Below are positions 15,950-25,341 of a DNA stretch of 64,000 nucleotides, piece by piece. The notes under the pieces are model-generated. The model worked only from the letters and a program-made list of their open reading frames with translations. It had not been told where the DNA came from and searched no databases. Source of the stretch: Dictyobacter aurantiacus. Lineage in GTDB: Bacteria; Chloroflexota; Ktedonobacteria; Ktedonobacterales; Ktedonobacteraceae. How positions within the stretch are numbered: the stretch's first letter is position 1; each line of letters starts with the position of its first letter. Made by a program: the position numbers and the translations under genes. Location: positions 2,542,001-2,606,000 of the forward strand of contig NZ_BIFQ01000001.1 of the NCBI RefSeq assembly GCF_003967515.1, written 5' to 3'.

Positions 15950-17605
15950 ATGCGTTGGATTAAAAGAGATATACGGAAAACTTATATTATCATGGCAGGT
16001 ATTTCACTTTTAGCGCTGCTCATAATGTGTATTCCTGTGTCTATTGCTAGTGCACAGGAAAGAGATTTTGGAATTGTAGGGCCAAGTACACCCGCGGTAC
16101 AAGCAACCCCAACAGAAGATCCAACGGTAACGACATTAAATAAAGAGAAACTGGCACAGGAAGTCAAGCAACTTGAGAACCAGAATGAACCAGATCCACT
16201 AGGTTGGATCCGAACAAACGCCTCCATATTCCTTTCCACTCTTGTTGTGGTCATCGGTGGCCTTATTGGACTCTGGCGATGGCGTGTAGACCGCAAAGAA
16301 GCTCAAGATAAAGAGTCTAAAGATCGCAAAGAGGCTCAAGATAGAGATTTAGCAGATCGTAAAGCTGAGCGTGAGAGAAGGGACGAAGAACAGCAACGTT
16401 GGCTAAAAAATCAAGAAGAAGAGCGTGAAAAGAGAGCAGAAGAAAGATTTCAATCAGCTGTAATTGGATTGGCTGATGAAAAGGAAGGTGCCAAAATTGG
16501 TGCAGCCATTCTCCTGCGTACCTTTCTGCGTAAAGGTTATAAACCGTTTTATATACAGACCTTTGATCTCGCCACCGCTAATTTACAACTTCCGAGAACA
16601 TCTACGCCAACAAAAAACCAAAACGGCCCTATACCTTTGACTACACTGAGCCAGGCACTCATTGTTGTCTTCAAAGAAGCTTTTCCTCTTGCTCGTGATC
16701 TCAAAGAGAAAAAACCTCAAACTTTAGATGCGACCGGCATACAACTAGACAATGCGTATCTCACAAAGGCAGATCTCAAACAGATATGGATGCCCCAAGC
16801 ATTCTTAAGAAAAGCCATTCTCAGCGAAGCTGATCTCAGTGAAGCTAATCTCAGTGAAGCTAATCTTAGTGAAGCTAATCTCAGTGAAGCTAATCTTAGT
16901 GAAGCCAATCTCAGCAAGGCAGACCTCAGAGATGCTAACCTCATCAGAATTAATCTCAGTGGGTCTCATCTCAATGGAGCCCTTTTCAATAAGGCTAACC
17001 TCAGTGGAGCTAACCTCAGTGGAGCACACATTGGAACAGCTAGTTTTGAAAATGCACGTCTATTTGAAGCTGACCTTAGCGGAACCAACCTATCTCAAGC
17101 ACGGATTAGAGATGCCTTTTTCGGGGGCGCTAATCTCAGTGGAACTAAACTCATAAGAACCTGGCTCTGGGAAATTGACCTTGCCTGGACCAACCTTAGA
17201 GGGGCAAACATCAACCATTCTCTTTTTAGAGGGGCACGCCTCAGCCATGCTGATCTTAGCCATACTAATCTTAGCCATACCCATCTCAGTAATGCCGATC
17301 TCAGCGAGGCAGACCTCAGCCATGCCGATCTCAGCCATGCTAACCTCAGTGGAGCTAACCTCAGTGGAGCTAACCTCAGTGGAGCTAACCTCAGTAATGT
17401 TAATCTTAAAGGGGCTGATCTTAGCGATGTAAAAAACATTGAGCATTGCAATTCTTTACAAAATGCCGAATTACTAGAGATAAAAGGATTAACGGAAGAA
17501 CAGTTGAAAACCTATGAAGCAATGGGAGCCATTATTGATGAAAGTAAATCCAACATTCTTTCTCAATCTCTTTCATCACAAGATGAGTTTGACACATTTT
17601 TCTAG
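15950..17605 (+). CDS. Membrane-anchored coiled-coil pentapeptide-repeat protein
   Basis: 551 aa from ATG 15950 (GGGAG 8 bases upstream; an earlier in-frame GTG at 15935 overlaps that site). Order of parts: a signal/anchor helix (about residues 10-32), a short exported or linker segment, a second transmembrane helix (about 85-105), a charged coiled coil (about 108-165), a helical domain with FQSAVIGLADEKEGAKIGAAILLRTFL, then about 35 A(D/N)LSxxx-type pentapeptides (about 260-490) and a short tail. Pentapeptide solenoids can mimic B-DNA (Qnr, MfpA) or act as scaffolds. It is transcribed divergently from the type I restriction operon, so an anti-restriction or co-defence role is possible but unproven. 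Confidence 0.85.
   Translation: MRWIKRDIRKTYIIMAGISLLALLIMCIPVSIASAQERDFGIVGPSTPAVQATPTEDPTVTTLNKEKLAQEVKQLENQNEPDPLGWIRTNASIFLSTLVVVIGGLIGLWRWRVDRKEAQDKESKDRKEAQDRDLADRKAERERRDEEQQRWLKNQEEEREKRAEERFQSAVIGLADEKEGAKIGAAILLRTFLRKGYKPFYIQTFDLATANLQLPRTSTPTKNQNGPIPLTTLSQALIVVFKEAFPLARDLKEKKPQTLDATGIQLDNAYLTKADLKQIWMPQAFLRKAILSEADLSEANLSEANLSEANLSEANLSEANLSKADLRDANLIRINLSGSHLNGALFNKANLSGANLSGAHIGTASFENARLFEADLSGTNLSQARIRDAFFGGANLSGTKLIRTWLWEIDLAWTNLRGANINHSLFRGARLSHADLSHTNLSHTHLSNADLSEADLSHADLSHANLSGANLSGANLSGANLSNVNLKGADLSDVKNIEHCNSLQNAELLEIKGLTEEQLKTYEAMGAIIDESKSNILSQSLSSQDEFDTFF
16829..16918 (+). repeat. Six tandem 15-bp units inside the pentapeptide gene
   Basis: Six consecutive units of the type GCTAATCTCAGTGAA differ only at one or two bases (CTC/CTT). 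The near-identity at DNA level, within a protein repeat that is more varied elsewhere, indicates recent slippage expansion. A second near-identical run (CTCAGTGGAGCTAAC) occurs near 17345-17395. Confidence 0.8.
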
Positions 17606-17959
17606 GAATAAAAACAAATTTCTTCTTCACACCAAACGTTAAAGAACTAAAAGAGGGGCTTTTCATTTTGGCGCAAGCGCCAAAACTGACGCCAAAATCA
17701 GGCATTCTTTATGCTTTTTAAAGTTAACGTATTAACACGAGAATTGATATGGAAGCATGAAGCAGGACGAAAAGAGATGCCATGAACAGACCTCATCTAA
17801 TCCGTCTCTTGGCACCCTTTCATTTTTGGCACCCGCGTCCATCAGCTCTAGAGGCTGATGGGCGCGGGTTTGCTTTTGGCGAAAAATCGTGTTTGATACC
17901 AAAACTGACATCAAAACACTATAAGACGTACTGGTCGTCTGATGGAAGCGCATCATTCC
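17606..17959. repeat. Repeat-containing gap after the pentapeptide gene
   Basis: No gene seen. TTTTGGCGC and its reverse complement form a near-palindrome at 17666-17685. An 18-base motif starting CCAAAACTGAC occurs at 17680-17697 and again at 17899-17916 with two differences. Between them, 17831-17846 pairs with 17854-17869 as a 16-bp stem with one mismatch. Could be remnants of an element end or a small untranslated RNA; nothing decides this. Confidence 0.45.
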
Positions 17960-17994
17960 AATAAAAATGGACCACCTTTGTTACAAGGTGGTCC
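17960..17994 (-). terminator. Rho-independent terminator of the four-module secreted protein gene
   Basis: Reading minus, GGACCACCTT (17994-17985) pairs perfectly with AAGGTGGTCC (17978-17969) around a 6-base loop, followed by ATTTTTAT. It lies 22 bases after the stop at 18017. Confidence 0.9.
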
Positions 17995-18016
17995 CTGATG
18001 CTCGTAAGAGCGGGCT

Positions 18017-20578
18017 TTATTTGTAAGCGATCGAGAAAACGTGCAGCTGACTGCCGTTCGGCAACACGATTTTCGCTACAGCTACATTTGGATTCGCCAA
18101 CGTGAAAGCGGCGAAGTAGAGATAGTTGGTTTGTGTCTGCTGACCAGTAAAAGTATTGCGATAACTCATGCTAGCAGCCACACTAACCTGATACTGAGCG
18201 GTCGCGGCACTGTTACACCAGTCCGGTGCCCCTAAGGTGATATTCTGGGTTGTACCATCCACATAGACGAGTGTGGCAGTTCCCGAAGCACCACCACCAG
18301 TGGAAGAAAGGATAAAGCCGACACTGGTGGGAGAACCTGCGCCAGTCAGGTTTTCCTCGATCGTCTGGCCGACGACGACATAATTATTCGGCGAGCCAGA
18401 GAAAGTGGTACCACCATCATTGGTGCCAAACTTGAAGCCGAAGCCATCATGGGTATAGGTTCCACCTGCACTGATGCCAGCAGTCTGCAAAGCCTGCGCA
18501 GAGTAACTATGACCACTGCCATCGAAGTTGGCCAGTTTGGTAGCAGTATCATTACTGATGCCGATGTTGTTATAATTGCCAACGCGCTCACCCACAGCGA
18601 AGATATGCATCAGGCCACCGCTCGTGGTCGGCAATTGCACACTGGCAATCGTCTTGTTCACCTCGATTGGGACTTCAGCATAGTACAGGTTGTTCTTAAT
18701 CGACTGCGGCCCATACGCGCCGTTACGATACGGCATGCTGGCAACCACCGTATTGTTGTACTGTGGAGCTGTAGCGCACCAGTCACTAAAGCCCAGTGTA
18801 TATGCCTGAGTTGTGCCATCGGTATAAGTAATCAAGCCGTTACCAGTTGAGGCACCATTCACCGAGGATCCAATAAAGCCCAGCGTGCTCGCTCCAGCCA
18901 CCGTAGCCACGCCGATTGGCTGTCCATTGGCCAACCAGTTATCCGGGAAGCCGCTCATGGATGACTGAATGTAGAAATTAATGCCGTTCACGCGATATGG
19001 GTGCAGATTACCGGCGGAACTGAAAACTACGCCAGCGTTTTGCATGGCCTGGGTGGAATAGCTATGGTTTCCACCATCAAAATTGCCGTAAACCTCATTA
19101 TTATCACTTGTAACACCCACGCTATCATAGAAGCCTGCGACGCCAGTCGCGATCGAGTAGACGTGGATCTTACCCTGATTGGTAGAGGATGGCAGCGTGA
19201 CACTGGTGATGGTCTTGCCCGGCTGCAGGTTCACATCGGCATAAAAGTAAAAGGTGTAGACATTCTGCTGACCGCTGCGGCTATTGCGATAGGTCATGTC
19301 CTCAAAGTAGCGATTGTTAAAGGAAGGTGCCCGCGTATACCCGTCGAGGGTCCAGTCACTAAAACCCAGCGTGAATGGCTGCTGCGATCCATCGCTATAA
19401 TTGATGGTCGCGGTGCCATAGGAAGGACCATTGGTAGCAGCACCCACAAAACCTAATTTAGTCGCTCCGGCCACCGGCGTGACCGCGATCGTCTGACCGT
19501 TGGCCTGATAGTTATCAGGGCTGCCAGGCAGGACATCTGGCCACTGGAAGCGCATGGCGTAATTGCCGGCGAGATCCTGATTATACAGAATGGTATAACC
19601 TGCACCCCAGTTGTTTGCTCGACTGGAGTAGCTGTAACCAGCGCCATCCAGATTACCTGCAGTCGTGTAGGCATCGCTGCTCATACCAACATTGTTATAA
19701 GCATTGGCAGGAGCAACGCTATTGCTATAACTAAAAATGTGCATCTGTGCGCTGCCAGTCAAGGTTGGCAGTTTCACACTAACAGGAGTTTTACTGGTGT
19801 CCAGCGTGATTGAGGCATAGAACACATAGGTTTTGACGTTCTGCTCGCCGCTTCTGGTATCGCGCTTCATCTGGGCATCAGCAATTCTATTGCCGTAAGC
19901 GGGCGATTGTGTACCACCGCCAAGGGTCCAGTCGCTAAAGCCCAGCGGTATGCTCTGGGTGGAACCATCGCTATAGGTTACCAGCACATTACCAGATGCT
20001 GAACCATGTGTAGCCGACCCGATAAAACCAACTTTGTGCGCCCCGGTCGCATTCAGCGGCAGCACCTGTCCACTGGCCTGCCAGTTATCTGCCGCGGTGG
20101 GTGAGGTTACCGGATTCACATTGGTCCAGTTGAATTGTAAGCCATCATAGGCAAAGGGCAGGTTCGTCTCCAGATTTGATTCAAACAATCCGGCATAAGA
20201 GTAGCTATAGCCGGCGCCATCAAAATTCGCAGCCGTCAGATTTTTAGTCGTGCTGATACCGACATTATTGTAGGCTGGCAGAGTAACACTGGCGGCCATC
20301 GCACTCGACTTAAAACGGCCCGAGGTGCTCGGTGGCAGAAACTGCATATACTGCTGATTTTCTTTTTGCATGGCGGCAATATCACCATGCAATCCCGAAG
20401 TCGAAGCGGCCTTAGAAGAAGTGTGCTGTGCAATCAGCAGGCTGGTTGAAAACGCGGCACCAGCCAGCACCACAAGGGTCAGGAAGGAAGAGAGCAAGAT
20501 CTTACCACGACGACGAGGAGTTTTGGTGTGTGGTTCGGTTGGGATAGTGGCTTGCTCAGGTTGCGCATTCATATTCAT
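18017..20578 (-). CDS. Secreted/anchored protein with four tandem beta-rich modules, paralog A
   Basis: 853 aa from ATG 20578 (AGGTGA upstream; the longer frame to 20635 lacks a site). A basic N-terminal tail (TPRRRGK) precedes one membrane helix (about residues 28-50), so it is exported and probably anchored with the N-terminus inside. Then four copies of a ~190-residue module follow, each beginning YNNVGIS...NFDGxGYSYS, continuing with PDNWxAxGQ, GFIGSA..G...TYSDGSTQ..LGFSDW and ending KTxxSVxLP..xxLHVFS. Modules of this type occur in actinobacterial and Chloroflexota extracellular proteins and glycosidases, where carbohydrate binding is suspected. No catalytic domain is present. Divergent paralog at 21400-23934. 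Confidence 0.75.
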   Translation of the reverse strand: MNMNAQPEQATIPTEPHTKTPRRRGKILLSSFLTLVVLAGAAFSTSLLIAQHTSSKAASTSGLHGDIAAMQKENQQYMQFLPPSTSGRFKSSAMAASVTLPAYNNVGISTTKNLTAANFDGAGYSYSYAGLFESNLETNLPFAYDGLQFNWTNVNPVTSPTAADNWQASGQVLPLNATGAHKVGFIGSATHGSASGNVLVTYSDGSTQSIPLGFSDWTLGGGTQSPAYGNRIADAQMKRDTRSGEQNVKTYVFYASITLDTSKTPVSVKLPTLTGSAQMHIFSYSNSVAPANAYNNVGMSSDAYTTAGNLDGAGYSYSSRANNWGAGYTILYNQDLAGNYAMRFQWPDVLPGSPDNYQANGQTIAVTPVAGATKLGFVGAATNGPSYGTATINYSDGSQQPFTLGFSDWTLDGYTRAPSFNNRYFEDMTYRNSRSGQQNVYTFYFYADVNLQPGKTITSVTLPSSTNQGKIHVYSIATGVAGFYDSVGVTSDNNEVYGNFDGGNHSYSTQAMQNAGVVFSSAGNLHPYRVNGINFYIQSSMSGFPDNWLANGQPIGVATVAGASTLGFIGSSVNGASTGNGLITYTDGTTQAYTLGFSDWCATAPQYNNTVVASMPYRNGAYGPQSIKNNLYYAEVPIEVNKTIASVQLPTTSGGLMHIFAVGERVGNYNNIGISNDTATKLANFDGSGHSYSAQALQTAGISAGGTYTHDGFGFKFGTNDGGTTFSGSPNNYVVVGQTIEENLTGAGSPTSVGFILSSTGGGASGTATLVYVDGTTQNITLGAPDWCNSAATAQYQVSVAASMSYRNTFTGQQTQTNYLYFAAFTLANPNVAVAKIVLPNGSQLHVFSIAYK

Positions 20579-20793
20579 TTTTTCACCTGGTTCAATGAAC
20601 CATTGATCTCCACCGGGAGGCCTAGAAAAAAACAAAAATTATATATCTGGAATTTTGTAGCAATGTATTCATCATGAAGCGATTCCTACAAAAGAGAGCA
20701 TGCATACGCTGCGCCTGGTGCAAGATGGATTTCATTGATTTAAAGTTTATAGATAGGAGATAACGATATTTCCGACGCGTGTATGCTTTATTA

Positions 20794-20822
20794 ACTATAA
20801 AGTCATCAATAATACATGTCAA
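20794..20822 (-). promoter_or_regulatory. Housekeeping-type promoter for paralog A
   Basis: On the minus strand TTGACA (20822-20817) is followed after exactly 17 bases by TATAGT (20799-20794). The predicted transcript would have a leader of about 210 bases before the start at 20578. Confidence 0.65.
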
Positions 20823-21118
20823 TAAATAGATTCAAAACGATGACTTTTTGGTTGGCTCTCTGTCCATGGAAGGGAGGATGAACTTAACCAGGCTCTCTGA
20901 TTTCCGCTTCATGTTACGTTATCCACATACCTGGCAATTTCGTAAAGGCTTTCATCTCTTTTTTTAGTCTGTGTCAAGCTTCTACCATGTTTTGTTGGCG
21001 GTAGTACTTTTAGCATGTCCTCTTATTTGGAGCTTGCCAGTTTACCTGATTTTATTTGTGTCAAATTGTATCTCAGTGATTCACCTTAAATAATAAAAAA
21101 TCAGGAATAGATGAGATA
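20823..21118. other. AT-rich divergent intergenic core
   Basis: About 300 bases between the two divergent promoters. I see no gene or clear palindrome; it probably holds shared regulatory sites for the paralog pair. Confidence 0.4.
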
Positions 21119-21147
21119 TTGACATAATATTTATATATTAGTTATAT
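21119..21147 (+). promoter_or_regulatory. Housekeeping-type promoter for paralog B
   Basis: TTGACA (21119-21124), 17 bases, TTATAT (21142-21147) in an AT-rich region. It would give a leader of about 245 bases before the start at 21400. The spacing and layout mirror the promoter of paralog A. Confidence 0.55.
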
Positions 21148-21399
21148 TTGCTAATGCACTTAAGATCCATAAACCATAGAATATTTCTCGAGTAAAGGGC
21201 TGCTGATCCAACTTGTATCAACATCATTGCGGGAAGTATTCTATCTCCCGAAAAATATACCTTTGCTTTTTTGTCTTTCTCATGGTGCTTGTACTTTTCA
21301 ACCGGGGTTTATATAACATTTATTTGTGCATTGAAGATCTTAAAACACTATAAACTTTTATATAGACACCGATTCACCGAATCAGGAGAACAATATATT

Positions 21400-23934
21400 A
21401 TGAATCCGGATCATGGGCAAGAGGTTACTGAAGGATCGCAGCCAACCTTCTTCCGCCGGCGCAGCAAACTACTGCTTTCTTCCGTCCTCTCACTTATTGT
21501 CATTGCTGGTGCGGTCTTCTCGATTGTCAGCGTAACATCGCAGTCTCATATCTCAAAGGCTGCGGCTCCTACTCTTGTTGGCGATGTTGCCACCTATCAA
21601 AGCAAGATACAACTTGCTCAGGGTATTCGTGCAGTGTCTCCACAACAAATACAGCTGCATTCACGTGCGGCAACCACGAATACCACTCCACCACCAGCTT
21701 TTAATAACGTTGGGATTAGCGCGAAAGCTAATCCCGCGGCCGGTAATTTTGATGGAGCAGGATATAGCTATTCTTTCGATCAGTTGCTGGCAACAAGTAT
21801 TGAGCCTGGTATCCCCTTCACGTACAAAGGCGTTTCATTTCAATGGCCAAACATCAATAATCAGACCTATCCTACCCAGGCTGATAACTGGCAGGCCAGT
21901 GGACAGGTATTGCCGATTTCAGGTCGAAGTACAGCAACGATCGGCTTTATCGGCGCGGCTTCCAATGGCACAGCAACCGGAACCGGCACGATAACGTATA
22001 GTGATGGCACAACCGGGACGTACACGCTAACTCTGAGCGACTGGACACTGGGCGGCGGCAATTTAAGTCAGGTTGCTGCCAGTAACAAAATTGTCTCGGC
22101 CCAGATGGCACGCAATAGTAAGGGTGGCTCTCAGAATGTCAAAACATATCTGTTTTATACAGCGATAAACACGGATGCGACAAAAACGGTCCTCAGCGTG
22201 ACCTTGCCAAAGGTTACAACAAAGGCACAACTCCATATCTTCACGTATGGTGCGGGTCCCGCCAGCTATACCAGCCCTTACAATAGCAACGGCTTAAGCG
22301 ATGATGCCTATACGAGTGCTGGTAATTTTGATGGTTCACATAATAGTTACTCCAGTTCATTACTTCCCTGGGGTATCGGCTACTCGCTTCTCTATAATCA
22401 TGATCTTGCCGGCAACTACGGTATGACCTTTAAATGGCCGGACGTCCTTCCAGGCGATCAGGATAACTATATCGCACAGGGACAGCAGATCTCCGTCGGC
22501 CAGATTGCAAATGCGGCGAAGCTTGGCTTTATCGGAGCGGCAACCGGCGGTCCTTCCTATGGTACAGCCTATATTAATTATTCCGATGGCACTCAGCAGC
22601 AATTCCAACTCGGCTTTAGCGACTGGACACTCAATGGCTTTACACAGCCGCCTTCGTTCAATAATCGCCTGTTTGCTGGTATGGCTGGTCGTAATACACT
22701 GGGTGGTCGGCAGAATGTCAACACGTACCTGTTCTATACAGAAGCAGATATAGATCCTACGAAAACTGTTGACAGCGTTACCCTCCCTTCTTCCGTGAGT
22801 AAGGGTCAGTTGCATGTTTATACGATTGCTGAGGGTCAGCAGGGGTTCTTCGATAATGTTGGGGTTTCCGATGATAATGGGCCGCTCTTCGGCAACCTGG
22901 ATGGTGGTGGGCACAGTTATTCCAGCCAGGCATTACAGAACGCTGGCATTCCCCTTAGTTCGCCCAATAATCTGCATCCGTTCACTATCAACGGTACCAG
23001 TTTTACGATCAAGTATGGCGGTGGTTCGAACCCCGATAACTGGGTGGCGAACGGGCAGTTTATCCCTGTGAACAATGTAGCAAATGCGACCGCTCTGGCC
23101 TTCCTTGGCTCAGCGACTGGTGGATTTTCAAGTGGTTATGGTCATATTTACTACACTGATGGCACTTCACAGCAATACACGTTGACGTTTAGTGATTGGT
23201 GCTCTTTTAATCCATCTACATATAATTACATAGTAGCACGCATGCCATATCGCAATACTGCGTACGGTAGACAGAATACCATGAATTACCTCTACGAAGC
23301 AGAGATACCTCTACAACCTGGCAAGACGGTTTCTAGTGTCCAATTGCCATTGCCTACAACGAGTGGGAAAATGCATGTCTTCGCGGCTGCCGAGCATGCA
23401 GGTAACTTAAACAATGTGGGTATTACCAATGACAATGCCACCTCGGTCGGTGCCTTTGACGGGAACAATGGGAACAGCTATTCAGCTCAAGCTCTGCAAA
23501 GTGCAGGTCTGGTAGCGGGCCAAAACTTTAGTTATAATGGCTACAGTTTCCCCTGGCCGGCAGCTGGAACGCTTGACAACTATCTGGCTGATGGCCAGAC
23601 GCTAGCAGTCACTCCTCCTGCCGGGGCTAAGTCACTTGCTTTCCTGGGTTCATCAAGCAATGGCATTGCCGGAGAAAATGTAACTATTATATACACAGAT
23701 GGTACGTGGCAGCTGGGTCAGCTGATCTTTTTCGATTGGTGTAATTCATATGCTCCTGGTTACGTGCCTACTATTGCAGCAACGATGAGTTACCGAAACA
23801 CCCATACTGGTCGACAGACGTTGAAAAACTACATTTACTATCAAGAAGTTACTCTAGACCCCACGAAAACAGTGCAGAGCATTAGACTACCTGAGGTTGG
23901 CTCTCTCCATGTCTTCTCGTATGCTTTCAAGTAG
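21400..23934 (+). CDS. Secreted/anchored protein with four tandem beta-rich modules, paralog B
   Basis: 844 aa from ATG 21400, with AGGAG at 21384-21388; the frame upstream to 21271 has no start signal. Same plan as the divergent gene: basic RRRSK tail, one membrane helix (about residues 27-50), then four modules beginning FNNVGIS, YNSNGLS, FDNVGVS and LNNVGIT, each with DGxxxSYS, FSDW and a terminal LHVF/LHVY strand. The second and third modules correspond one to one between the two proteins (WGxGYxxLYNxDLAGNY in module 2), so the whole four-module gene was duplicated, not the modules separately. Probable cell-surface sugar-binding or adhesive role. Confidence 0.75.
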   Translation: MNPDHGQEVTEGSQPTFFRRRSKLLLSSVLSLIVIAGAVFSIVSVTSQSHISKAAAPTLVGDVATYQSKIQLAQGIRAVSPQQIQLHSRAATTNTTPPPAFNNVGISAKANPAAGNFDGAGYSYSFDQLLATSIEPGIPFTYKGVSFQWPNINNQTYPTQADNWQASGQVLPISGRSTATIGFIGAASNGTATGTGTITYSDGTTGTYTLTLSDWTLGGGNLSQVAASNKIVSAQMARNSKGGSQNVKTYLFYTAINTDATKTVLSVTLPKVTTKAQLHIFTYGAGPASYTSPYNSNGLSDDAYTSAGNFDGSHNSYSSSLLPWGIGYSLLYNHDLAGNYGMTFKWPDVLPGDQDNYIAQGQQISVGQIANAAKLGFIGAATGGPSYGTAYINYSDGTQQQFQLGFSDWTLNGFTQPPSFNNRLFAGMAGRNTLGGRQNVNTYLFYTEADIDPTKTVDSVTLPSSVSKGQLHVYTIAEGQQGFFDNVGVSDDNGPLFGNLDGGGHSYSSQALQNAGIPLSSPNNLHPFTINGTSFTIKYGGGSNPDNWVANGQFIPVNNVANATALAFLGSATGGFSSGYGHIYYTDGTSQQYTLTFSDWCSFNPSTYNYIVARMPYRNTAYGRQNTMNYLYEAEIPLQPGKTVSSVQLPLPTTSGKMHVFAAAEHAGNLNNVGITNDNATSVGAFDGNNGNSYSAQALQSAGLVAGQNFSYNGYSFPWPAAGTLDNYLADGQTLAVTPPAGAKSLAFLGSSSNGIAGENVTIIYTDGTWQLGQLIFFDWCNSYAPGYVPTIAATMSYRNTHTGRQTLKNYIYYQEVTLDPTKTVQSIRLPEVGSLHVFSYAFK

Positions 23935-23961
23935 TTGTCTGTAATCTGGTAAGAATAAATT

Positions 23962-23992
23962 GGAGTCACTTTGTATGAAGTGGCTCCTTTTT
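23962..23992 (+). terminator. Rho-independent terminator of paralog B
   Basis: GGAGTCACTT (23962-23971) pairs with AAGTGGCTCC (23978-23987) with one G-T pair, followed by TTTTT. It sits between convergent genes. Confidence 0.85.
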
Positions 23993-24013
23993 ACATTCGT
24001 CTCTTGTTTGTTT

Positions 24014-24760
24014 TTAAGGCGATGCGAACGTGACATCAGCCATCGCGTTCAAAACATCGATCTGTCCACGGGCGCGGTCAAGAGCGGTCTGATGCGGCTG
24101 TGGTGGGAGCGGATGGCCCATCTGCTGACACAGGCTCTCCAGTTTGGGATAGGAGGTCAGGTGCAGATAGCTCATGGCCCGTTCCATCAGATCATCTCCA
24201 ATGATGGTAACCTCATCCAGATGATGCCGATAAGCGGCCTCCTTGAGCTTGCCGGTGTCAAACTCCAGGTTGTAGGAGAGCACATAGGCGCCATGCACCA
24301 CCTGCCGCAGGCGATCGAGCGCCTGGTCAAAGAGGATGCCGCTTGATTGGATCTCGCTATTGCTGATCCCGGTAATCGTAACCATCTGACGCGATAGCGG
24401 CTGCGATGGCGTTACCAGGCAATCCAGCAGCGTCTCCTCATGGATATTCAGCACAGACACCCGCACGATCTCAGCATCTTCCTGGAGTCCAGTTGTATCC
24501 ACCTCCAGAAAGACCAGGTTCGGCATCGCCCGCACAGCCCGAGCCCAGTGGATAACCTTGAGCGGCGGCAGTGGGGGAAGCGTGCGCGCCTGTCGCTGCA
24601 CCTGCCGGAGCGCCTCCTCCCACTGCTGGAGTTGTCGAGCAATCATGCTTCGCCGCTGCAGTCGTGCCTGCAGGTCATCCAGATGGCGAACGGGTCCCAG
24701 GTCGCGCTCTTGCGCGATCAGATCACCCAGTTTTGGGGGAATCAAAGTATTCGTCATCAT
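24014..24760 (-). CDS. DEDDh-type 3'-5' exonuclease-like protein, paralog 2
   Basis: 248 aa from ATG 24760 (or the next codon, ATG 24757; GAGGT upstream). N-terminal ~80 residues are helical (DDLQARLQRRSMIARQLQQWEEALRQ). The exonuclease domain has motif I FLEVDTTGL, motif II SYNLEFDTGK and motif III HQTALDRA. Compared with DnaQ/RNase T, motif I again has Glu and Asp swapped, so this is a feature of the subfamily and not an error in one copy. Unlike paralog 1 at the left edge, it keeps the motif III His. The two copies are closely similar through the whole compared length, pointing to duplication. Neighbours are not functionally informative. Confidence 0.8.
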   Translation of the reverse strand: MMTNTLIPPKLGDLIAQERDLGPVRHLDDLQARLQRRSMIARQLQQWEEALRQVQRQARTLPPLPPLKVIHWARAVRAMPNLVFLEVDTTGLQEDAEIVRVSVLNIHEETLLDCLVTPSQPLSRQMVTITGISNSEIQSSGILFDQALDRLRQVVHGAYVLSYNLEFDTGKLKEAAYRHHLDEVTIIGDDLMERAMSYLHLTSYPKLESLCQQMGHPLPPQPHQTALDRARGQIDVLNAMADVTFASP

Positions 24761-24877
24761 ATATAACCTCACTTGTCTCTCCATCTGATGTAGACACGTT
24801 TGAGGTCAGCACATGATGACGCTTTTTCTCAGGTCATGATGATTGTCGGATTGAGCCATCCCGCATATATTACAAGC

Positions 24878-24910
24878 GCCCACCGCGCTACATGAATTAG
24901 CGCGATGGGC
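24878..24910 (-). terminator. Hairpin after the Cys-rich protein gene
   Basis: GCCCA and CGCGCTA (24878-24890) pair with TAGCGCG and TGGGC (24898-24910) with one mismatch. It lies 28 bases after the stop at 24938 on the minus strand; there is no long T-run, so termination is only likely. Confidence 0.5.
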
Positions 24911-24937
24911 ACCGCTGGCAGTGTTATATTCACTGGT

Positions 24938-25174
24938 CTAGTTGCTACGGTCGCGTACTCCCTGTACCCCTTCTTTGACCGCGCAATTGGCGCAGCAGTA
25001 GAAGACACCATTCACTTCTACTCCATGCCCGATAATGCGACAGTCGCAGTGATGGCACCGGGGAGCCAGGGAGGCAATCGCGCATTCAAAGCTATCGAAA
25101 ATATGCGACTTCTGACCCATGACAACCTGGAAAGCCTTATCATATTCATTGCCGCACACTTCACACTGAGCCAT
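24938..25174 (-). CDS. Small Cys-rich metallothionein-like/zinc-ribbon protein
   Basis: 78 aa, start at ATG 25174 with AAAGGAG upstream. Cys pattern: CEVCGNEYDKAF, FDSFEC, CHHCDCRIIGHG, FYCCANCA. This arrangement is typical of a widespread small protein in actinobacteria and Chloroflexota often labelled prokaryotic metallothionein. Nine Cys and several His could bind two zinc ions. Probable metal buffer or small zinc-ribbon adaptor; no direct evidence for either. Confidence 0.75.
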   Translation of the reverse strand: MAQCEVCGNEYDKAFQVVMGQKSHIFDSFECAIASLAPRCHHCDCRIIGHGVEVNGVFYCCANCAVKEGVQGVRDRSN

Positions 25175-25341
25175 AGACGTTCTCCTTTACTAAATGTATC
25201 TCCACGTATCTTATGTCCAGGCAATTCTGTTCCTTTTTCACTATAGTGTTGCGCTTAAATGATCGCCTTCAATTGGTCAGAAAATCTGGTGTAGGATTTT
25301 GCCGGTAAACTCTGACTTATAATTAAGGAGGGGTAAGATAT

